From contig JANNPX010000014.1 of the NCBI GenBank assembly GCA_031400455.1, forward strand, positions 25,299 to 89,298: a stretch of 64,000 nt of DNA. The letters are read 5' to 3'. This DNA is from JANXYW01 sp031400455. Lineage in GTDB: Bacteria; Chloroflexota; Dehalococcoidia; DSTF01; JACRBR01. The notes under the pieces were generated by a model. That model had not been told where the DNA came from. It was given only the letters and a program-made list of their open reading frames with translations, and searched no databases. Every line of letters starts with the position of its first letter. Positions within the stretch are counted from its first letter, which is position 1. Both the position numbers and the translations under genes were made by a program. Shown piece by piece: positions 7,482-16,040 of the stretch.

Positions 7482-8345
7482 TCAGTGCGGCGAGGGCGTG
7501 CGCTCCGGATTCTCAACGGGCCGCGGCAGCTCGGAATCGGTCGTCGCGGCGGCATCAGGGACGTGCCGCCGTGCGTAGGGCAGCACCCCGCGCTTGCCCG
7601 CCGCCATTGGCAGGTCGCTCAGCACCACCTCGACGCCGAACACGTCGCGAATGAGGTCGACGGTGAGCACTTCCTCTGCCGGGCCGTTGCCGATGATCCG
7701 GCCGTCCCGCATGGCGATCACGCGCTCGCAATAGATCGCCGTCATCCACAGGTCGTGCATCGATACGACGACCGTTACGCCGTGGTTCTTCAGCTCGGAA
7801 AGGAGATCCAGCAGCTCGAACTGGTGGGCCAAGTCGAGGAATGCCGTGGGCTCGTCCAGCAGCAGGATGTCCGGCCGCTGCGCCAGCGCCATCGCCGTCC
7901 ATGCGCGGCGCAGCTCGCCGTGCGAGAGCTGCTTCAGCGACCGCGACCGCATCTCCTGCACCTGCATCGCGGTCAGCGCCCACTCGACCGACTGGCGATC
8001 AGCCGCGGCGTCTCGATGCAGTAGCGTCTGATGAGGGAACCGCCCGCGATACACCAACTCTTCGACCGTCAGGTCGGGGACGCCATCGACCTGTTGCCCA
8101 AGGAACGCGAGCTTCTTCGCCACGTCGCGTCCGGGCTGCTGATGCAGCACCTCGCCATCGAGCAGCACCACGCCGTGCTGTGGCTTCAGCAACCGGCCCA
8201 GCGCTCGCAACAGGGTCGACTTCCCGGCGCCGTTCGGCCCGATCAGTCCCGTGATCCGGCGGTCGTCGATGACAAGATCGATGTTCTCGATGCGGAAGCC
8301 GTCCCGGCCGTAGCCTGCGGTGAGATTCCGTGCTTCCAGCCTCAT
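7482..8345 (-). CDS. ABC importer ATPase, FecE/BtuD type
   Basis: About 287 residues if started at the ATG overlapping the permease stop (ATGA, 8345); a GTG three codons upstream is also open. It has Walker A GPNGAGKST, a Q-loop (FLGQQVDGV), a signature written LSHGELRRA rather than LSGGQ, Walker B ILLLDEPTA, and the switch His in VVSMHD. This is the cytoplasmic ATPase of a type II importer for iron-siderophore, haem or cobalamin. It is the last of three overlapping minus-strand genes, after the binding protein and permease. The C-terminal 45 residues are a Pro/Arg-rich extension not needed for the fold. The substrate is not shown by this gene. Confidence 0.92.
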   Translation of the reverse strand: MRLEARNLTAGYGRDGFRIENIDLVIDDRRITGLIGPNGAGKSTLLRALGRLLKPQHGVVLLDGEVLHQQPGRDVAKKLAFLGQQVDGVPDLTVEELVYRGRFPHQTLLHRDAAADRQSVEWALTAMQVQEMRSRSLKQLSHGELRRAWTAMALAQRPDILLLDEPTAFLDLAHQFELLDLLSELKNHGVTVVVSMHDLWMTAIYCERVIAMRDGRIIGNGPAEEVLTVDLIRDVFGVEVVLSDLPMAAGKRGVLPYARRHVPDAAATTDSELPRPVENPERTPSPH

Positions 8346-9367
8346 GCGCGCCACCGCACCATGTACAGCAGGAACGGCGCCCCGACGATGGCCGTCACGA
8401 TGCCCAGCGGAATCTCCACCGGCTTATCGACGACGCGGGCGAGCAGGTCGGCATACACCACCAGCGCCGCGCCCAGGATGGCCGAGAGCGGCAACAGGCT
8501 GCGATGGTCGTCGCCGGTGAGGAACCGCGCGAGGTGCGGGATCAGCAGCCCGACGAACGCCACCATGCCCGCGACGCTCACCGCGGCGCCCGCGAGCATC
8601 GCTGCGGCCGCAATCGCGAACACGCGCGTCCGTTCGACGCTGAGCCCCAGCGACTGCGCGGCTTCATCGCCGAGCGACAGGATGTTCATGTCGCGCGAGA
8701 GCAGGAGCGCCGCGACGAGTCCCGCCGTGACGTATGGCCACACGGCGTAGAACTCGTCCCAGCCGCGTCCGAACAGGCCGCCGGCGAGGAATGACAGCGA
8801 TGCCTGCGTGGTCAGGTTCGACGTCACGAGGATCATCGTGATCGCCGAGGTCAGCATCGATGCGATCGCAACTCCAGAGAGCGCCAGCCGCACGGGCGAC
8901 ACCCCTCCACGCCACGACAGCCCGTAGAGCAGCGCTGCCGCAGTGAGCGCCCCGCCGAACGCGATCGGTGCAAGGGCTGCAGCCGGCACGTCTTGCGATA
9001 CGCGTATTGCCACCGATGCCGCGAGTCCGCCGCCCGCTGTGAGCCCCAGGATGTGCGGATCCGCGAGGGGATTACGCGTCACGCCCTGTAGGAGCGCGCC
9101 CGCAACACCCAGGCTGGCCCCGACGAGCAGCGCCAGTAGTACGCGCGGCATCCGCAGATCCCAGACAATCGTGTGGGCCAGCGGGTCGTTGCGATCCAGC
9201 AGCCCATTCAGCACCCGCGCCGGGGAGAGGGTCACGGCTCCGAGCGAGAGGCCGAGCACCACGGCGAGCGCCAACAACGCCAGCGGCGCGCCCCATGCCA
9301 GCAGTGTCCGCGCGGCGGTGCTGCGGCGTTCGCTTCTCACCCGGGGCGCGGCCGCCACGATGCTCAC
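8342..9367 (-). CDS. FecCD-family permease of an iron/cobalamin-type importer
   Basis: This 341-residue, very hydrophobic protein (about ten helices) starts at a GTG overlapping the stop of the binding-protein gene (GTGA). FecCD landmarks are present: LRMPRVLLALLVGASLGVAGALLQGVTRNPLADPHILGLTAGG near residues 70-115, GLLIPHLARFLTGDDHRSLLPLSAILGA near 275-300, and EIPLGIVTAIVGAPFLLYMV at the C-terminus. It would dimerise to form the translocation channel for a metal chelate. Overlaps on both sides (4 bp each) imply strict translational coupling. Confidence 0.93.
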   Translation of the reverse strand: MSIVAAAPRVRSERRSTAARTLLAWGAPLALLALAVVLGLSLGAVTLSPARVLNGLLDRNDPLAHTIVWDLRMPRVLLALLVGASLGVAGALLQGVTRNPLADPHILGLTAGGGLAASVAIRVSQDVPAAALAPIAFGGALTAAALLYGLSWRGGVSPVRLALSGVAIASMLTSAITMILVTSNLTTQASLSFLAGGLFGRGWDEFYAVWPYVTAGLVAALLLSRDMNILSLGDEAAQSLGLSVERTRVFAIAAAAMLAGAAVSVAGMVAFVGLLIPHLARFLTGDDHRSLLPLSAILGAALVVYADLLARVVDKPVEIPLGIVTAIVGAPFLLYMVRWRA

Positions 9368-10386
9368 GGGTAGAGCAGCTTCGACAGTTCGGTCAACGCA
9401 TCACCCGCGCGTGGGCCCGGCGCCTGCAGGTAGATCACCAAGCTGATCTCGCTGACCCGTTTGTTCTGCACCGCAGGTACGTCCGCCCACGCCGGGTTCG
9501 ACGACAGCGAAGCCGTGAGTGTCGTCCCGCCGGGAGGCCCCGCGGTGATTGAGAGTACGACATCCGGCTTCGATGTCAGGATCGTTTCCAGGCTCAGTTT
9601 CGTGTAGCCGGGAAAGCGCCCGACGTCCGGTGCGCCCTTGGCAACATTGTTGCCGCCGAGGAGCTGCACGAGATCGCCGACGTATGACTCCGGTTTCGCC
9701 GCGTAGAAGTCTTCGGGGGACCCGTTCAGCACCAGCACCGTGGGCTTCTCGGCCGGGAGCTTCGCCTTGAGGTTGCTCAGCGTTTTCTCCAGCTTCGTCG
9801 CGGCCAGTTCGCCCGCCGCCTGCGCGTCCAGCACTTCGCCGATGATACGCAGCCCTTTCGGTACGTCGGTGAACACCTGCGCACCGACGTAGACCACCGG
9901 CACGCCCAGCCCGGTCAGACTCTCCAGAAGTTGAGGCTGTATGACGCTGTCGGCGACGATCAGATCAGGCTTCTCGGCCGCGATCAGCTCGAGGTTCGGC
10001 TGGTACGACGGTCCGATGTCCTTCGCGCTCGTCGCAGCGTCGGGAAACTTCACTGAGGTCGATCGCGTCTTGCTCGTCGCGCCGACGGCAAAGACGTATT
10101 CGACGGTCGTCGGGCTGATCGCGGCGACCGCCACCGGCTTCGCAGCGATGGTCACACTGCGCCCGAGCATGTCCGTCACGGTCAGTGGGTAGGTCGTCGC
10201 CTTGGCGGCCGTCGTTGCTGCGGCCGTCGTGCCAGGAGTTGCCGCCGACTGCGTAGCCCCCGGCGTCGTCGCGCCTCCTGCCGCCGCCGTCTTCGTCTTG
10301 TCGCCGTCGCTTGTGCCGCCGCAGGCCGCAGCCAGCACCATCGCGCCGAGCGCCAACACGCTCAGCAGCTTCACTCCGTGTCGCAT
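9364..10386 (-). CDS. Periplasmic-type substrate-binding lipoprotein for metal chelate import
   Basis: This 340-residue protein has GGAGGAGG before its ATG and a lipoprotein signal ending in VLAAAC (Cys about 22). A long Thr/Ala-rich linker (about 24-65) tethers the domain. The rest is a class III binding-protein fold: TVTDMLGRSVTIAAKPVAVAAISPTTVEYVFAVGA, then KPDLIVADSVIQPQLLESLTGLGVPVVYV, and a second lobe with YVGDLVQLLGGNNVA. These domains bind ferric siderophores, haem or cobalamin. It is the first gene of the importer operon. The 240-bp leader holds no convincing riboswitch. Which ligand is bound cannot be read from the sequence. Confidence 0.9.
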   Translation of the reverse strand: MRHGVKLLSVLALGAMVLAAACGGTSDGDKTKTAAAGGATTPGATQSAATPGTTAAATTAAKATTYPLTVTDMLGRSVTIAAKPVAVAAISPTTVEYVFAVGATSKTRSTSVKFPDAATSAKDIGPSYQPNLELIAAEKPDLIVADSVIQPQLLESLTGLGVPVVYVGAQVFTDVPKGLRIIGEVLDAQAAGELAATKLEKTLSNLKAKLPAEKPTVLVLNGSPEDFYAAKPESYVGDLVQLLGGNNVAKGAPDVGRFPGYTKLSLETILTSKPDVVLSITAGPPGGTTLTASLSSNPAWADVPAVQNKRVSEISLVIYLQAPGPRAGDALTELSKLLYP

Positions 10387-10615
10387 CCGTCCTCCTCCAA
10401 CGCTGCGGCGAACCTTCGCCGCGCCGATGGAGCGTATCCAGCCGCCCCGCCCTGCCGGAAGCCCTGAAGCGCGCAGCTTCCCCGGGGCGTGCGGCGAACC
10501 TGAGCAAACCCCGCAAAGCTCGCCGACAGTGGCACTTGAGCGGCTTGCAGCGCGCCCACGCCCAGACGGGCGTTGCTACCAGCTTGCAGCGCCGCCGAAT
10601 CCGCCGCGACCGCGA

Positions 10616-10621
10616 TACACT
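10616..10621 (+). promoter_or_regulatory. -10 element of a probably leaderless MFS transcript
   Basis: TACACT ends 6 bp before the MFS start codon, and no Shine-Dalgarno precedes that ATG. Transcription would begin at or next to the start codon. No good -35 is visible. Confidence 0.45.
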
Positions 10622-10627
10622 CGATGA

Positions 10628-12145
10628 ATGGACGACGCACCCACGCCGCCGCCTCGGCGGCGGCGCTACGCCCGCCGCGCGGTCGATGGTGGCAGCCGGT
10701 TGGCCGGTGGCGCCTCCCGCGGCGCTGATGAGCTCTATCGCCGCGCCGATCACGTGGTCAACCGGGGCCAGCACCACGCCTTCCGGTTCCTCTGGTTCTT
10801 TCTACCGGAGCCGGCGATCGCCCGCAGCGTCCGCTTCCAGCACCTCATGGTGTCGGTATTCTTCGCGGATTCAGCCCGCGACGCGATTCGATACGGTGCT
10901 CTGATCGCCGTGGCGAGCAGCGGCGGATCGGCGCTCGATGCCGCTCTGGTCGGCGTTGCCTCGCTGGTGCCTCCGACGTTGTTCGGGCTGTACGGCGGCG
11001 CCGTCGCCGACGGAATGCCGAAACGTGTCGCTCTCGGTGTCGTGTACGGTCTCGACGCGGCCGTCTGCTTCATCGTGCCGATCTGGTTCGGCACGAATCT
11101 CGCCGCCATCATCGCTCTGATCTTTGCCGTGAACGTGTTCGGCCAGGTCTCCGGCCCGACCGAGCAGTCCATGGCTCCCCTCGTCGCGTCTGAAGAAGAG
11201 CTCGCGACGGCGAACTCGCTCTCAAGCCTGGTCTCCAACCTCGGCACGGTCTTCGGTACCGCCCTCCTCGCGCCGATCCTCGTGCGCGTCGCAGGTGTGC
11301 GGGCGATCTTCTACGTTGCCGGCATCCTGTTGTTCATGGCTTCTACGCGGGTCCTCAACGTGCGTTCTCGCCGCGATCAACAGACAGTGCGCTGGCGGCG
11401 TCCCAAGGTGAACGCCATCTTGACCATCCGCTGGCTCGCCGAACAGCCCGCCGTAGCTACGATGATCGTCGTCGGCGTGCTCGCCGGCACGGCCAACGTC
11501 GTTTTGCAGACGCTGGCGCCGCTCTACGTGCAAACCGTCCTCGATGTGGATCCTGCCGACGCTGTCTATGTCTTCGCGCCCTCGTCGATCGGCCTGGCGC
11601 TCGCACTGTTGGCAGCGCCGAAGCTCATCCGCCTGAGGGGCGAGCGGCAGTCAGCGATCGTCGGATTCCTGTGCACGGCCACGGCGCTCTGCCTGCTTGG
11701 CCTCGTGCGCCGTGACCTTGCAGGCATCATCGATCCCATCAACCCCCTGCGATTTGCTAGCGCTGTGGGGATTGAAATGGGGCGCCCGCTTCGCACAGCG
11801 AGCTTCCTCGTGCTGCCGCTCGGGTTCGGCATGTCGCTCACGACCATGTCGGTGCAAACGTACATCAATCGTCGTGTGCCGCTCGCGCTGCAGGGGCGGG
11901 CGTTTGCGCTGCAGAGCACCCTCAAGAACGGTTCCGCGATCGTGCCGCTGCTCACGCTGGGCGCCGCCGCGGGCGTGTTTGGCGTCGACAACGTGCTGGT
12001 CTTTTCGCCTGTACTGCTGTTCGCCGTCGCCATATCGCTGATCGCACTCAGCGAGCACTTTGGTGGGAGGGCACCTCACACGCGGCTTGAGGTGCTGTCG
12101 TCGTTTTGGGAGGAGCCGCCGACAGCGGAGCTGGCTCCGCCGTAG
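10628..12145 (+). CDS. Major facilitator superfamily transporter, exporter-like
   Basis: This 505-residue protein has an unusually long polar N-terminus (about 75 residues, Arg/Pro-rich start) before the first helix. About twelve hydrophobic helices follow, with a cytoplasmic loop RSRRDQQTVRWRRPKVNAILTIRWL near the middle. The loop-2 area reads GLYGGAVADGMPKRVALG, a variant of the MFS A motif. The arrangement fits the MFS branch of EntS-like and macrolide-type exporters. It diverges from the metal-chelate importer, so a role in releasing or recycling a chelate is possible but unproven. The nearest promoter element suggests a leaderless mRNA. Confidence 0.8.
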   Translation: MDDAPTPPPRRRRYARRAVDGGSRLAGGASRGADELYRRADHVVNRGQHHAFRFLWFFLPEPAIARSVRFQHLMVSVFFADSARDAIRYGALIAVASSGGSALDAALVGVASLVPPTLFGLYGGAVADGMPKRVALGVVYGLDAAVCFIVPIWFGTNLAAIIALIFAVNVFGQVSGPTEQSMAPLVASEEELATANSLSSLVSNLGTVFGTALLAPILVRVAGVRAIFYVAGILLFMASTRVLNVRSRRDQQTVRWRRPKVNAILTIRWLAEQPAVATMIVVGVLAGTANVVLQTLAPLYVQTVLDVDPADAVYVFAPSSIGLALALLAAPKLIRLRGERQSAIVGFLCTATALCLLGLVRRDLAGIIDPINPLRFASAVGIEMGRPLRTASFLVLPLGFGMSLTTMSVQTYINRRVPLALQGRAFALQSTLKNGSAIVPLLTLGAAAGVFGVDNVLVFSPVLLFAVAISLIALSEHFGGRAPHTRLEVLSSFWEEPPTAELAPP

Positions 12146-12214
12146 ATCGGGACACGAAAAAGTCGCGAAGGCGACGCCCTCGCGACAGTGCTTCTATCTT
12201 GTGGTCAACGGTCC

Positions 12215-12261
12215 CGGCCAGGGCGCTAAGTCTCTTGTTGCCGTTATGAGCGCCCTGGCCG
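12215..12261. terminator. Strong hairpin after the MFS gene
   Basis: A perfect 13-bp stem (CGGCCAGGGCGCT with its complement) and a 21-nt loop, 70 bp after the MFS stop. It is followed directly by a second 9-bp hairpin. It may end the MFS transcript or be part of a structured RNA; there is no U-tract. Confidence 0.45.
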
Positions 12262-12483
12262 CATCCGCCTCTCGCGCCGGGGAGGTTAACTCCGGCGCGA
12301 CTCAAGCCCTACACCTGGAGTATCGGCGCAAGATGTTAGATCCGTATGAAGCGGAACCCGAACTCATGCTAAATGTCGCGGATTCTGGCCGGTCGGCGGC
12401 GTGCTCCGAAGCTGGGACTTGACACTTGGTGGTGCGCAGTTGGTAGGGTTCCTGTGCGCAACCAAAGGATGGGTTGGAACGAT

Positions 12484-12516
12484 AGGCCGGCAGAACTGTG
12501 GCGGGGCTGCCGGCCT
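12484..12516. terminator. Hairpin downstream of the SDR gene
   Basis: A perfect 10-bp stem (AGGCCGGCAG / CTGCCGGCCT) with a 13-nt loop, 38 bp beyond the end of the minus-strand SDR gene. Likely a terminator for that gene, or for a short plus-strand RNA starting near 12450. Confidence 0.5.
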
Positions 12517-12553
12517 CCGTTTACCTTCCGCGATCCGCGGGTCGCGCCATCCA

Positions 12554-13327
12554 CTACCCGTGCCTGGTAGAGATTCCTCCGTCGACGGGGATCACCGTGC
12601 CCGTCAGATAGGCACCCGCCCGCGACGACAGAAAGATCGCCGTCCCGGCCATGTCTTCTGGCCTGCCGATGCGCCCCAACGGACACGACGCGCGGATCTG
12701 ATCGCCGAAGCGCTTCAGTGTCTCCGCCATCATCTTGCTCTCGAACGGACCCGGCGCGATCGCGTTGACCGTGATGCGGCTCGGCGCGAGCCGGTGCGCC
12801 AGCGTGCGCGTCAAGTGGTGTACGGCCGCCTTGCTCGATGAGTAAGCGTATGTCTCCAGCGTCGGCGCCTGCAGCCCATCGATTGAGCCGATGTTGATCA
12901 CGCGCGCCGGATCGTCATCGCTGGCTGCGCGCTCCAGCAGCGGCACCATCAGGCGCGTGAGGTTGAACACGCTCTTTACGTTCAGCGCGAACACCTTGTC
13001 GAACGCCGCGTCGGGGTACTCGGCAAGCGGCGCGCCCCAGTTCGATCCGGCGTTGTTCACCAGAATGTGCAGCGACTCCTCCCGCTTCCCGACTTCTGTC
13101 GCCAGTTCGCGGCATCCGGCGTCGCTGCCGAGATCAGCCGGGATGGCGATGCATGTGCCGACCTTCGACAGGTCTTCCGCAACTTCCGCGCACACCTCCG
13201 CGTTGCGAGACGACACGTACACACGCGCGCCGGCTTCCACGAATCCGCGCGCGATCATCAGTCCGATGCCGCGCGAGCCGCCCGTCACCACTGCCACTTT
13301 GCCTTCAATCGAGAACAACCCACTCAC
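12554..13327 (-). CDS. Short-chain dehydrogenase/reductase
   Basis: This 257-residue classical SDR starts at a GTG with AAAGGAG about 9 bp upstream. Seen motifs are the cofactor loop TGGSRGIG (16-23), the NNAG motif (about 90), the catalytic Ser in NIGSIDG, and YSSSK with the active-site Tyr and Lys. The C-terminus has the typical GRIGRPEDMAGTAIFLSSRAGAYLTGTVIPVDGG. The Arg/Ser after the first strand (SSRNAE) suggests NADP(H). It is a cytoplasmic oxidoreductase of unknown substrate. It stands alone, facing away from the metallophosphoesterase gene. Confidence 0.9.
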   Translation of the reverse strand: MSGLFSIEGKVAVVTGGSRGIGLMIARGFVEAGARVYVSSRNAEVCAEVAEDLSKVGTCIAIPADLGSDAGCRELATEVGKREESLHILVNNAGSNWGAPLAEYPDAAFDKVFALNVKSVFNLTRLMVPLLERAASDDDPARVINIGSIDGLQAPTLETYAYSSSKAAVHHLTRTLAHRLAPSRITVNAIAPGPFESKMMAETLKRFGDQIRASCPLGRIGRPEDMAGTAIFLSSRAGAYLTGTVIPVDGGISTRHG

Positions 13328-13446
13328 CAGGACGGCTCCTTTCAGCCAGCGCGTTCAAACCCCGAGATCGTGCGTGGCCCACGCCTCCACGTCAAGGACG
13401 CGCCGCGGCGGCTTTCGCGCGCCATTCCCGCGGGCGACAATGACTC

Positions 13447-14169
13447 ATGCACCGGAACGGCAACGGCAGCGACTCCACCGACCTCATCGTCGCGCACACG
13501 TCGGACCTTCATTTGGGTGGTCGCTGGCACAAGGGCGGTGATCTCGACACGCTGCGGGCCGTGCTGGACGCCGCCGAGGAGACCCACGCGCACGTCCTCA
13601 TCCTCGCCGGCGACATCTTCGACAGCCACCGCGCCGCTCCGCACATCGTCGAAGGCGCCACCGAGATGATGGCGGGCGCCTCATGCCAGATCATCCTGCT
13701 CCCGGGCAACCACGACCCCGCGACGCCCGACGCGGTGTACCGCCGTCATGGGATGACGGACGTGCCGAACCTGCACATCCTCGGCATCACCACCGGCGCC
13801 GCCGCGCGCTTCGACGAACTCGGTCTCGAAGTTACCGGCATCGCACACGCCGACTACGCGGACTTCACGCCGCTCGCCGCGGTGTCCCCGCGGACGATAG
13901 AACACCACGTCGTTGTCGCGCACGGGCACTGGGTGACGGGCCCGCAGGACGCGCACCGAGGCTGGCTGATCCACGACCACGAGATCGCCGCGTCAGGTGC
14001 TGACTACGTGGCGCTTGGCCATTGGGATCTGGCGCAGCCCGCCGGCGACGGCTCCGTACCTGCGTACTACTCCGGCTCGCCGGAACTGGCGCGCACGGTC
14101 AATATCGTGCGCTTCGCCGAAGGCGCTCCTGCCGACGTCCGTCGCCATCCGTTGCGGCTCGAACAATAA
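13447..14169 (+). CDS. Calcineurin-like metallophosphoesterase
   Basis: This 240-residue protein has the full dimetal motif set: SDLHLGG (Asp and His), LAGDIFD (GDxxD), LPGNHD, a His in VVAHGHW, and ALGHWD near the C-terminus. The opening IVAHTSDLHLG is like SbcD/Mre11 nucleases, but the C-terminal capping domain of those is absent. It is likely a cytoplasmic phosphodiesterase or nuclease. GACAAT at 13436-13441 lies just before the ATG and there is no Shine-Dalgarno, so the mRNA may be leaderless. The substrate cannot be told. Confidence 0.85.
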   Translation: MHRNGNGSDSTDLIVAHTSDLHLGGRWHKGGDLDTLRAVLDAAEETHAHVLILAGDIFDSHRAAPHIVEGATEMMAGASCQIILLPGNHDPATPDAVYRRHGMTDVPNLHILGITTGAAARFDELGLEVTGIAHADYADFTPLAAVSPRTIEHHVVVAHGHWVTGPQDAHRGWLIHDHEIAASGADYVALGHWDLAQPAGDGSVPAYYSGSPELARTVNIVRFAEGAPADVRRHPLRLEQ

Positions 14170-14174
14170 CGCTC

Positions 14175-14199
14175 GTGGTGTGGTGTGGTGTGGCGTGGC
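14175..14199. repeat. Pentanucleotide tandem repeat
   Basis: Five GTGGT/GTGGC units in a row between the metallophosphoesterase stop and the stop of the convergent ABC ATPase gene. A possible slippage site, outside coding sequence. Confidence 0.7.
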
Positions 14200-14200
14200 G

Positions 14201-14926
14201 TCAGGCCGGCGCGGCGTGCATCGATGCCATCGAAGCCGGCTCACGGTCTTCCAGGTGCCCGTCTTCCAGCCAGACGATGCGGTCGGCGTACGGCAGCACG
14301 CGATGATCGTGGCTCACCATCAACACCGCCGTGCCCATGTCGTGCGCGATCATCTGCAGCATCGACATCACCTCGGCGCCTCGAGCGCCGTCCAGGCTCG
14401 CCGTCGGCTCGTCGGCCATGATCACGAGCGGGTTGTTGGCGACCGCCCGGGCGATAGCGACGCGCTGACGCTCGCCGCCGCTCAGTGTCCGCGGCCGATA
14501 GTCCTTCCGGTGGGTTAGCCCCAGGATCGATAGCAACTCGGCGGCGCGAGCCTGGGCGTTCTTGCCGGGCACCTTGGCCCGTCGCATCACCAGCTCCAGG
14601 TTCTGGCTCACGGTCAGCGAGTCCATCAGGTTGAACTCTTGGAAGACGAACCCCACCTTGTGCAGCCGCACGTCTGCTAGCTGGTCGCCGTTCAGCGAGG
14701 AGAGCGGCGTGCCGGCGATGATCACTTCACCCGACGTCGGCTTGCGAAGGGCGCCGGCTATCGTCAGCAGCGTCGACTTGCCGGCGCCGGAAGGCCCCAT
14801 CGTGATCACAACCTGCCGCGGCAAGAGTTGGAGTGATACCGAACGCATCGCGTGCGTCGGGTTCGTCTTGTCACCGAACACCTGGCTGACGTTGACCAGT
14901 TCGAGTACCGGCGTCTCCGTCTGCAT
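14201..14926 (-). CDS. LolD/MacB-type ABC ATPase
   Basis: About 241 residues from the ATG preceded by AAAGGA, four bases after the permease stop; an upstream in-frame extension would overlap the permease. It has Walker A GPSGAGKST, Q-loop FVFQEFNLMDSLT, signature LSGGERQRVAIARA, Walker B LVIMADEPTASLD and switch His in MVSHDH. The family (LolD, MacB, FtsE) drives mechanotransmission or lipoprotein release with FtsX-type permeases rather than classical import. The partner permease is the gene just upstream. The C-terminus is a short Met/Ala-rich tail. Confidence 0.9.
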   Translation of the reverse strand: MQTETPVLELVNVSQVFGDKTNPTHAMRSVSLQLLPRQVVITMGPSGAGKSTLLTIAGALRKPTSGEVIIAGTPLSSLNGDQLADVRLHKVGFVFQEFNLMDSLTVSQNLELVMRRAKVPGKNAQARAAELLSILGLTHRKDYRPRTLSGGERQRVAIARAVANNPLVIMADEPTASLDGARGAEVMSMLQMIAHDMGTAVLMVSHDHRVLPYADRIVWLEDGHLEDREPASMASMHAAPA

Positions 14927-14930
14927 CGCT

Positions 14931-16040
14931 CTATCCTTTGAACGCCACGGCCGGATCGATAGCGCCCACATGCCGCGCCGGCACGATCGACGCAGCAGCC
15001 GCCATGAACACCGTCGCCGCCAGCACGAGCACGATGTCCATCGGCCGCACGAGCACGATGAACGTTGCTACCAGCCGGTCGGCGAACATACTCACGATCA
15101 GCGTCAGGACCATGCCGAACACGAATCCCAACAGGCCTGTCACGATACTCTGGATCAACACGAGTCCGTAGAGATCGCGGTTGTTGAATCCGATCGCTTT
15201 CATCACACCAAACTCCCGCTGGCGCTCGACCGTCGCTGTATAGATCGTCAGGCTTGTGATCGCGATGCCAACGATGAGCGCGATCCCAAGGATCAACACG
15301 ATGATCGGAATGATGTTGTCCAGGATGCGGTGGCGGGTTGCGGACGCGAACTCCTTCGACGTGAAAACGGTCACCCCTGGGTTCGCCGCGATCATTTCAG
15401 ACTGCAATTGCGCGAATGACGCGCCGGGCTTCAAGCTGAATAACCAGAACGTCACGAGGTCGCCCATGTCGAGGAGTTCGCCGGCCGACTTCACATCGAC
15501 GAACGACGCCTGCGTAAACGCGAAGTTGCCGCCGGTCGCGATGCCGATCACGTCGAAGGTCTTGTCGTTGCTGGTCAGCTTGTCGCCGACCCCCACGCCC
15601 GATGTGCGCGACAAGACGCTATCGATGACGATCTGGTTGCCGGTGGGGTTGCCCTTCCCTTTGACGATCTTCACGGGTCCGCCAATGCCCGACGCGACGT
15701 CGTAGCCGATGAGGTGCGTTTCGAACTTGTCCTTATCGTGAAGGAACTGCATAGGGCGCACGATCATCGGGTGAACGTCGGCTACGTCACTGCGCGCGCG
15801 CATCTCGTCGCCCATGGAGCCGGGCAGGATCGAAGCGGCGTTGATGAAATCCGTCGTGCCCTGTCGCGCGACCCAGCCGTCGGCGTGCACGTCTTCCACG
15901 AACCCGCCGACCTTCTCGTTCCACCCCTGGTAGAGCCCGATCAGTACGCTGATCAGGAAGACGGCGAAGCCAATGCCGGCCGCCGAGAAGGCGAAGCGCG
16001 TGCGCTCGGTCACGAGGTTCCGCACCGCGAGCAAGATCAT
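14931..16040 (-). CDS. FtsX/MacB-type ABC permease
   Basis: This 369-residue protein has the FtsX layout: one N-terminal helix (about 15-40), a large extracytoplasmic domain (about 45-255, including FNAASILPGSMGDEMRARSDVADVHPMIVRP-like segments), and three C-terminal helices with ERQREFGVMKAIGFNNRDLYGLVL between them. It ends in PARHVGAIDPAVAFKG, the usual closing motif. It starts with an ATG overlapping the patatin stop (ATGA), so the three minus-strand genes form one operon. Its role is probably export or extraction of an envelope molecule, perhaps a lipid product linked to the phospholipase. That link is inferred only from position. Confidence 0.88.
   Translation of the reverse strand: MILLAVRNLVTERTRFAFSAAGIGFAVFLISVLIGLYQGWNEKVGGFVEDVHADGWVARQGTTDFINAASILPGSMGDEMRARSDVADVHPMIVRPMQFLHDKDKFETHLIGYDVASGIGGPVKIVKGKGNPTGNQIVIDSVLSRTSGVGVGDKLTSNDKTFDVIGIATGGNFAFTQASFVDVKSAGELLDMGDLVTFWLFSLKPGASFAQLQSEMIAANPGVTVFTSKEFASATRHRILDNIIPIIVLILGIALIVGIAITSLTIYTATVERQREFGVMKAIGFNNRDLYGLVLIQSIVTGLLGFVFGMVLTLIVSMFADRLVATFIVLVRPMDIVLVLAATVFMAAAASIVPARHVGAIDPAVAFKG

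Larger units (their letters stand above)
12146..12553. other. Convergent intergenic region rich in hairpins
   Basis: About 400 bp between two convergent genes holds no credible ORF. There are four inverted repeats: 12162-12168/12180-12186 (7 bp), 12215-12227/12249-12261 (13 bp), 12272-12280/12292-12300 (9 bp) and 12484-12493/12507-12516 (10 bp). A TTGACA at 12419-12424 lies ahead of the last one. Confidence 0.6.

Noticed and set aside
10387..10627. Possible cobalamin riboswitch in the leader of the importer operon
   Set aside because: On the minus strand GCCACTGT occurs about 140 nt before the start codon, as in B12 riboswitches. However the CCCGC before it and a clear B12 box (AGCCAGGAGACCTGCC-like) are missing, so I do not call it. 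A covariance search with the cobalamin riboswitch model would decide.
12060..12422. 120-residue plus-strand ORF after the MFS gene
   Set aside because: It overlaps the MFS end in another frame and runs through the hairpin region; no ribosome site or recognisable composition.
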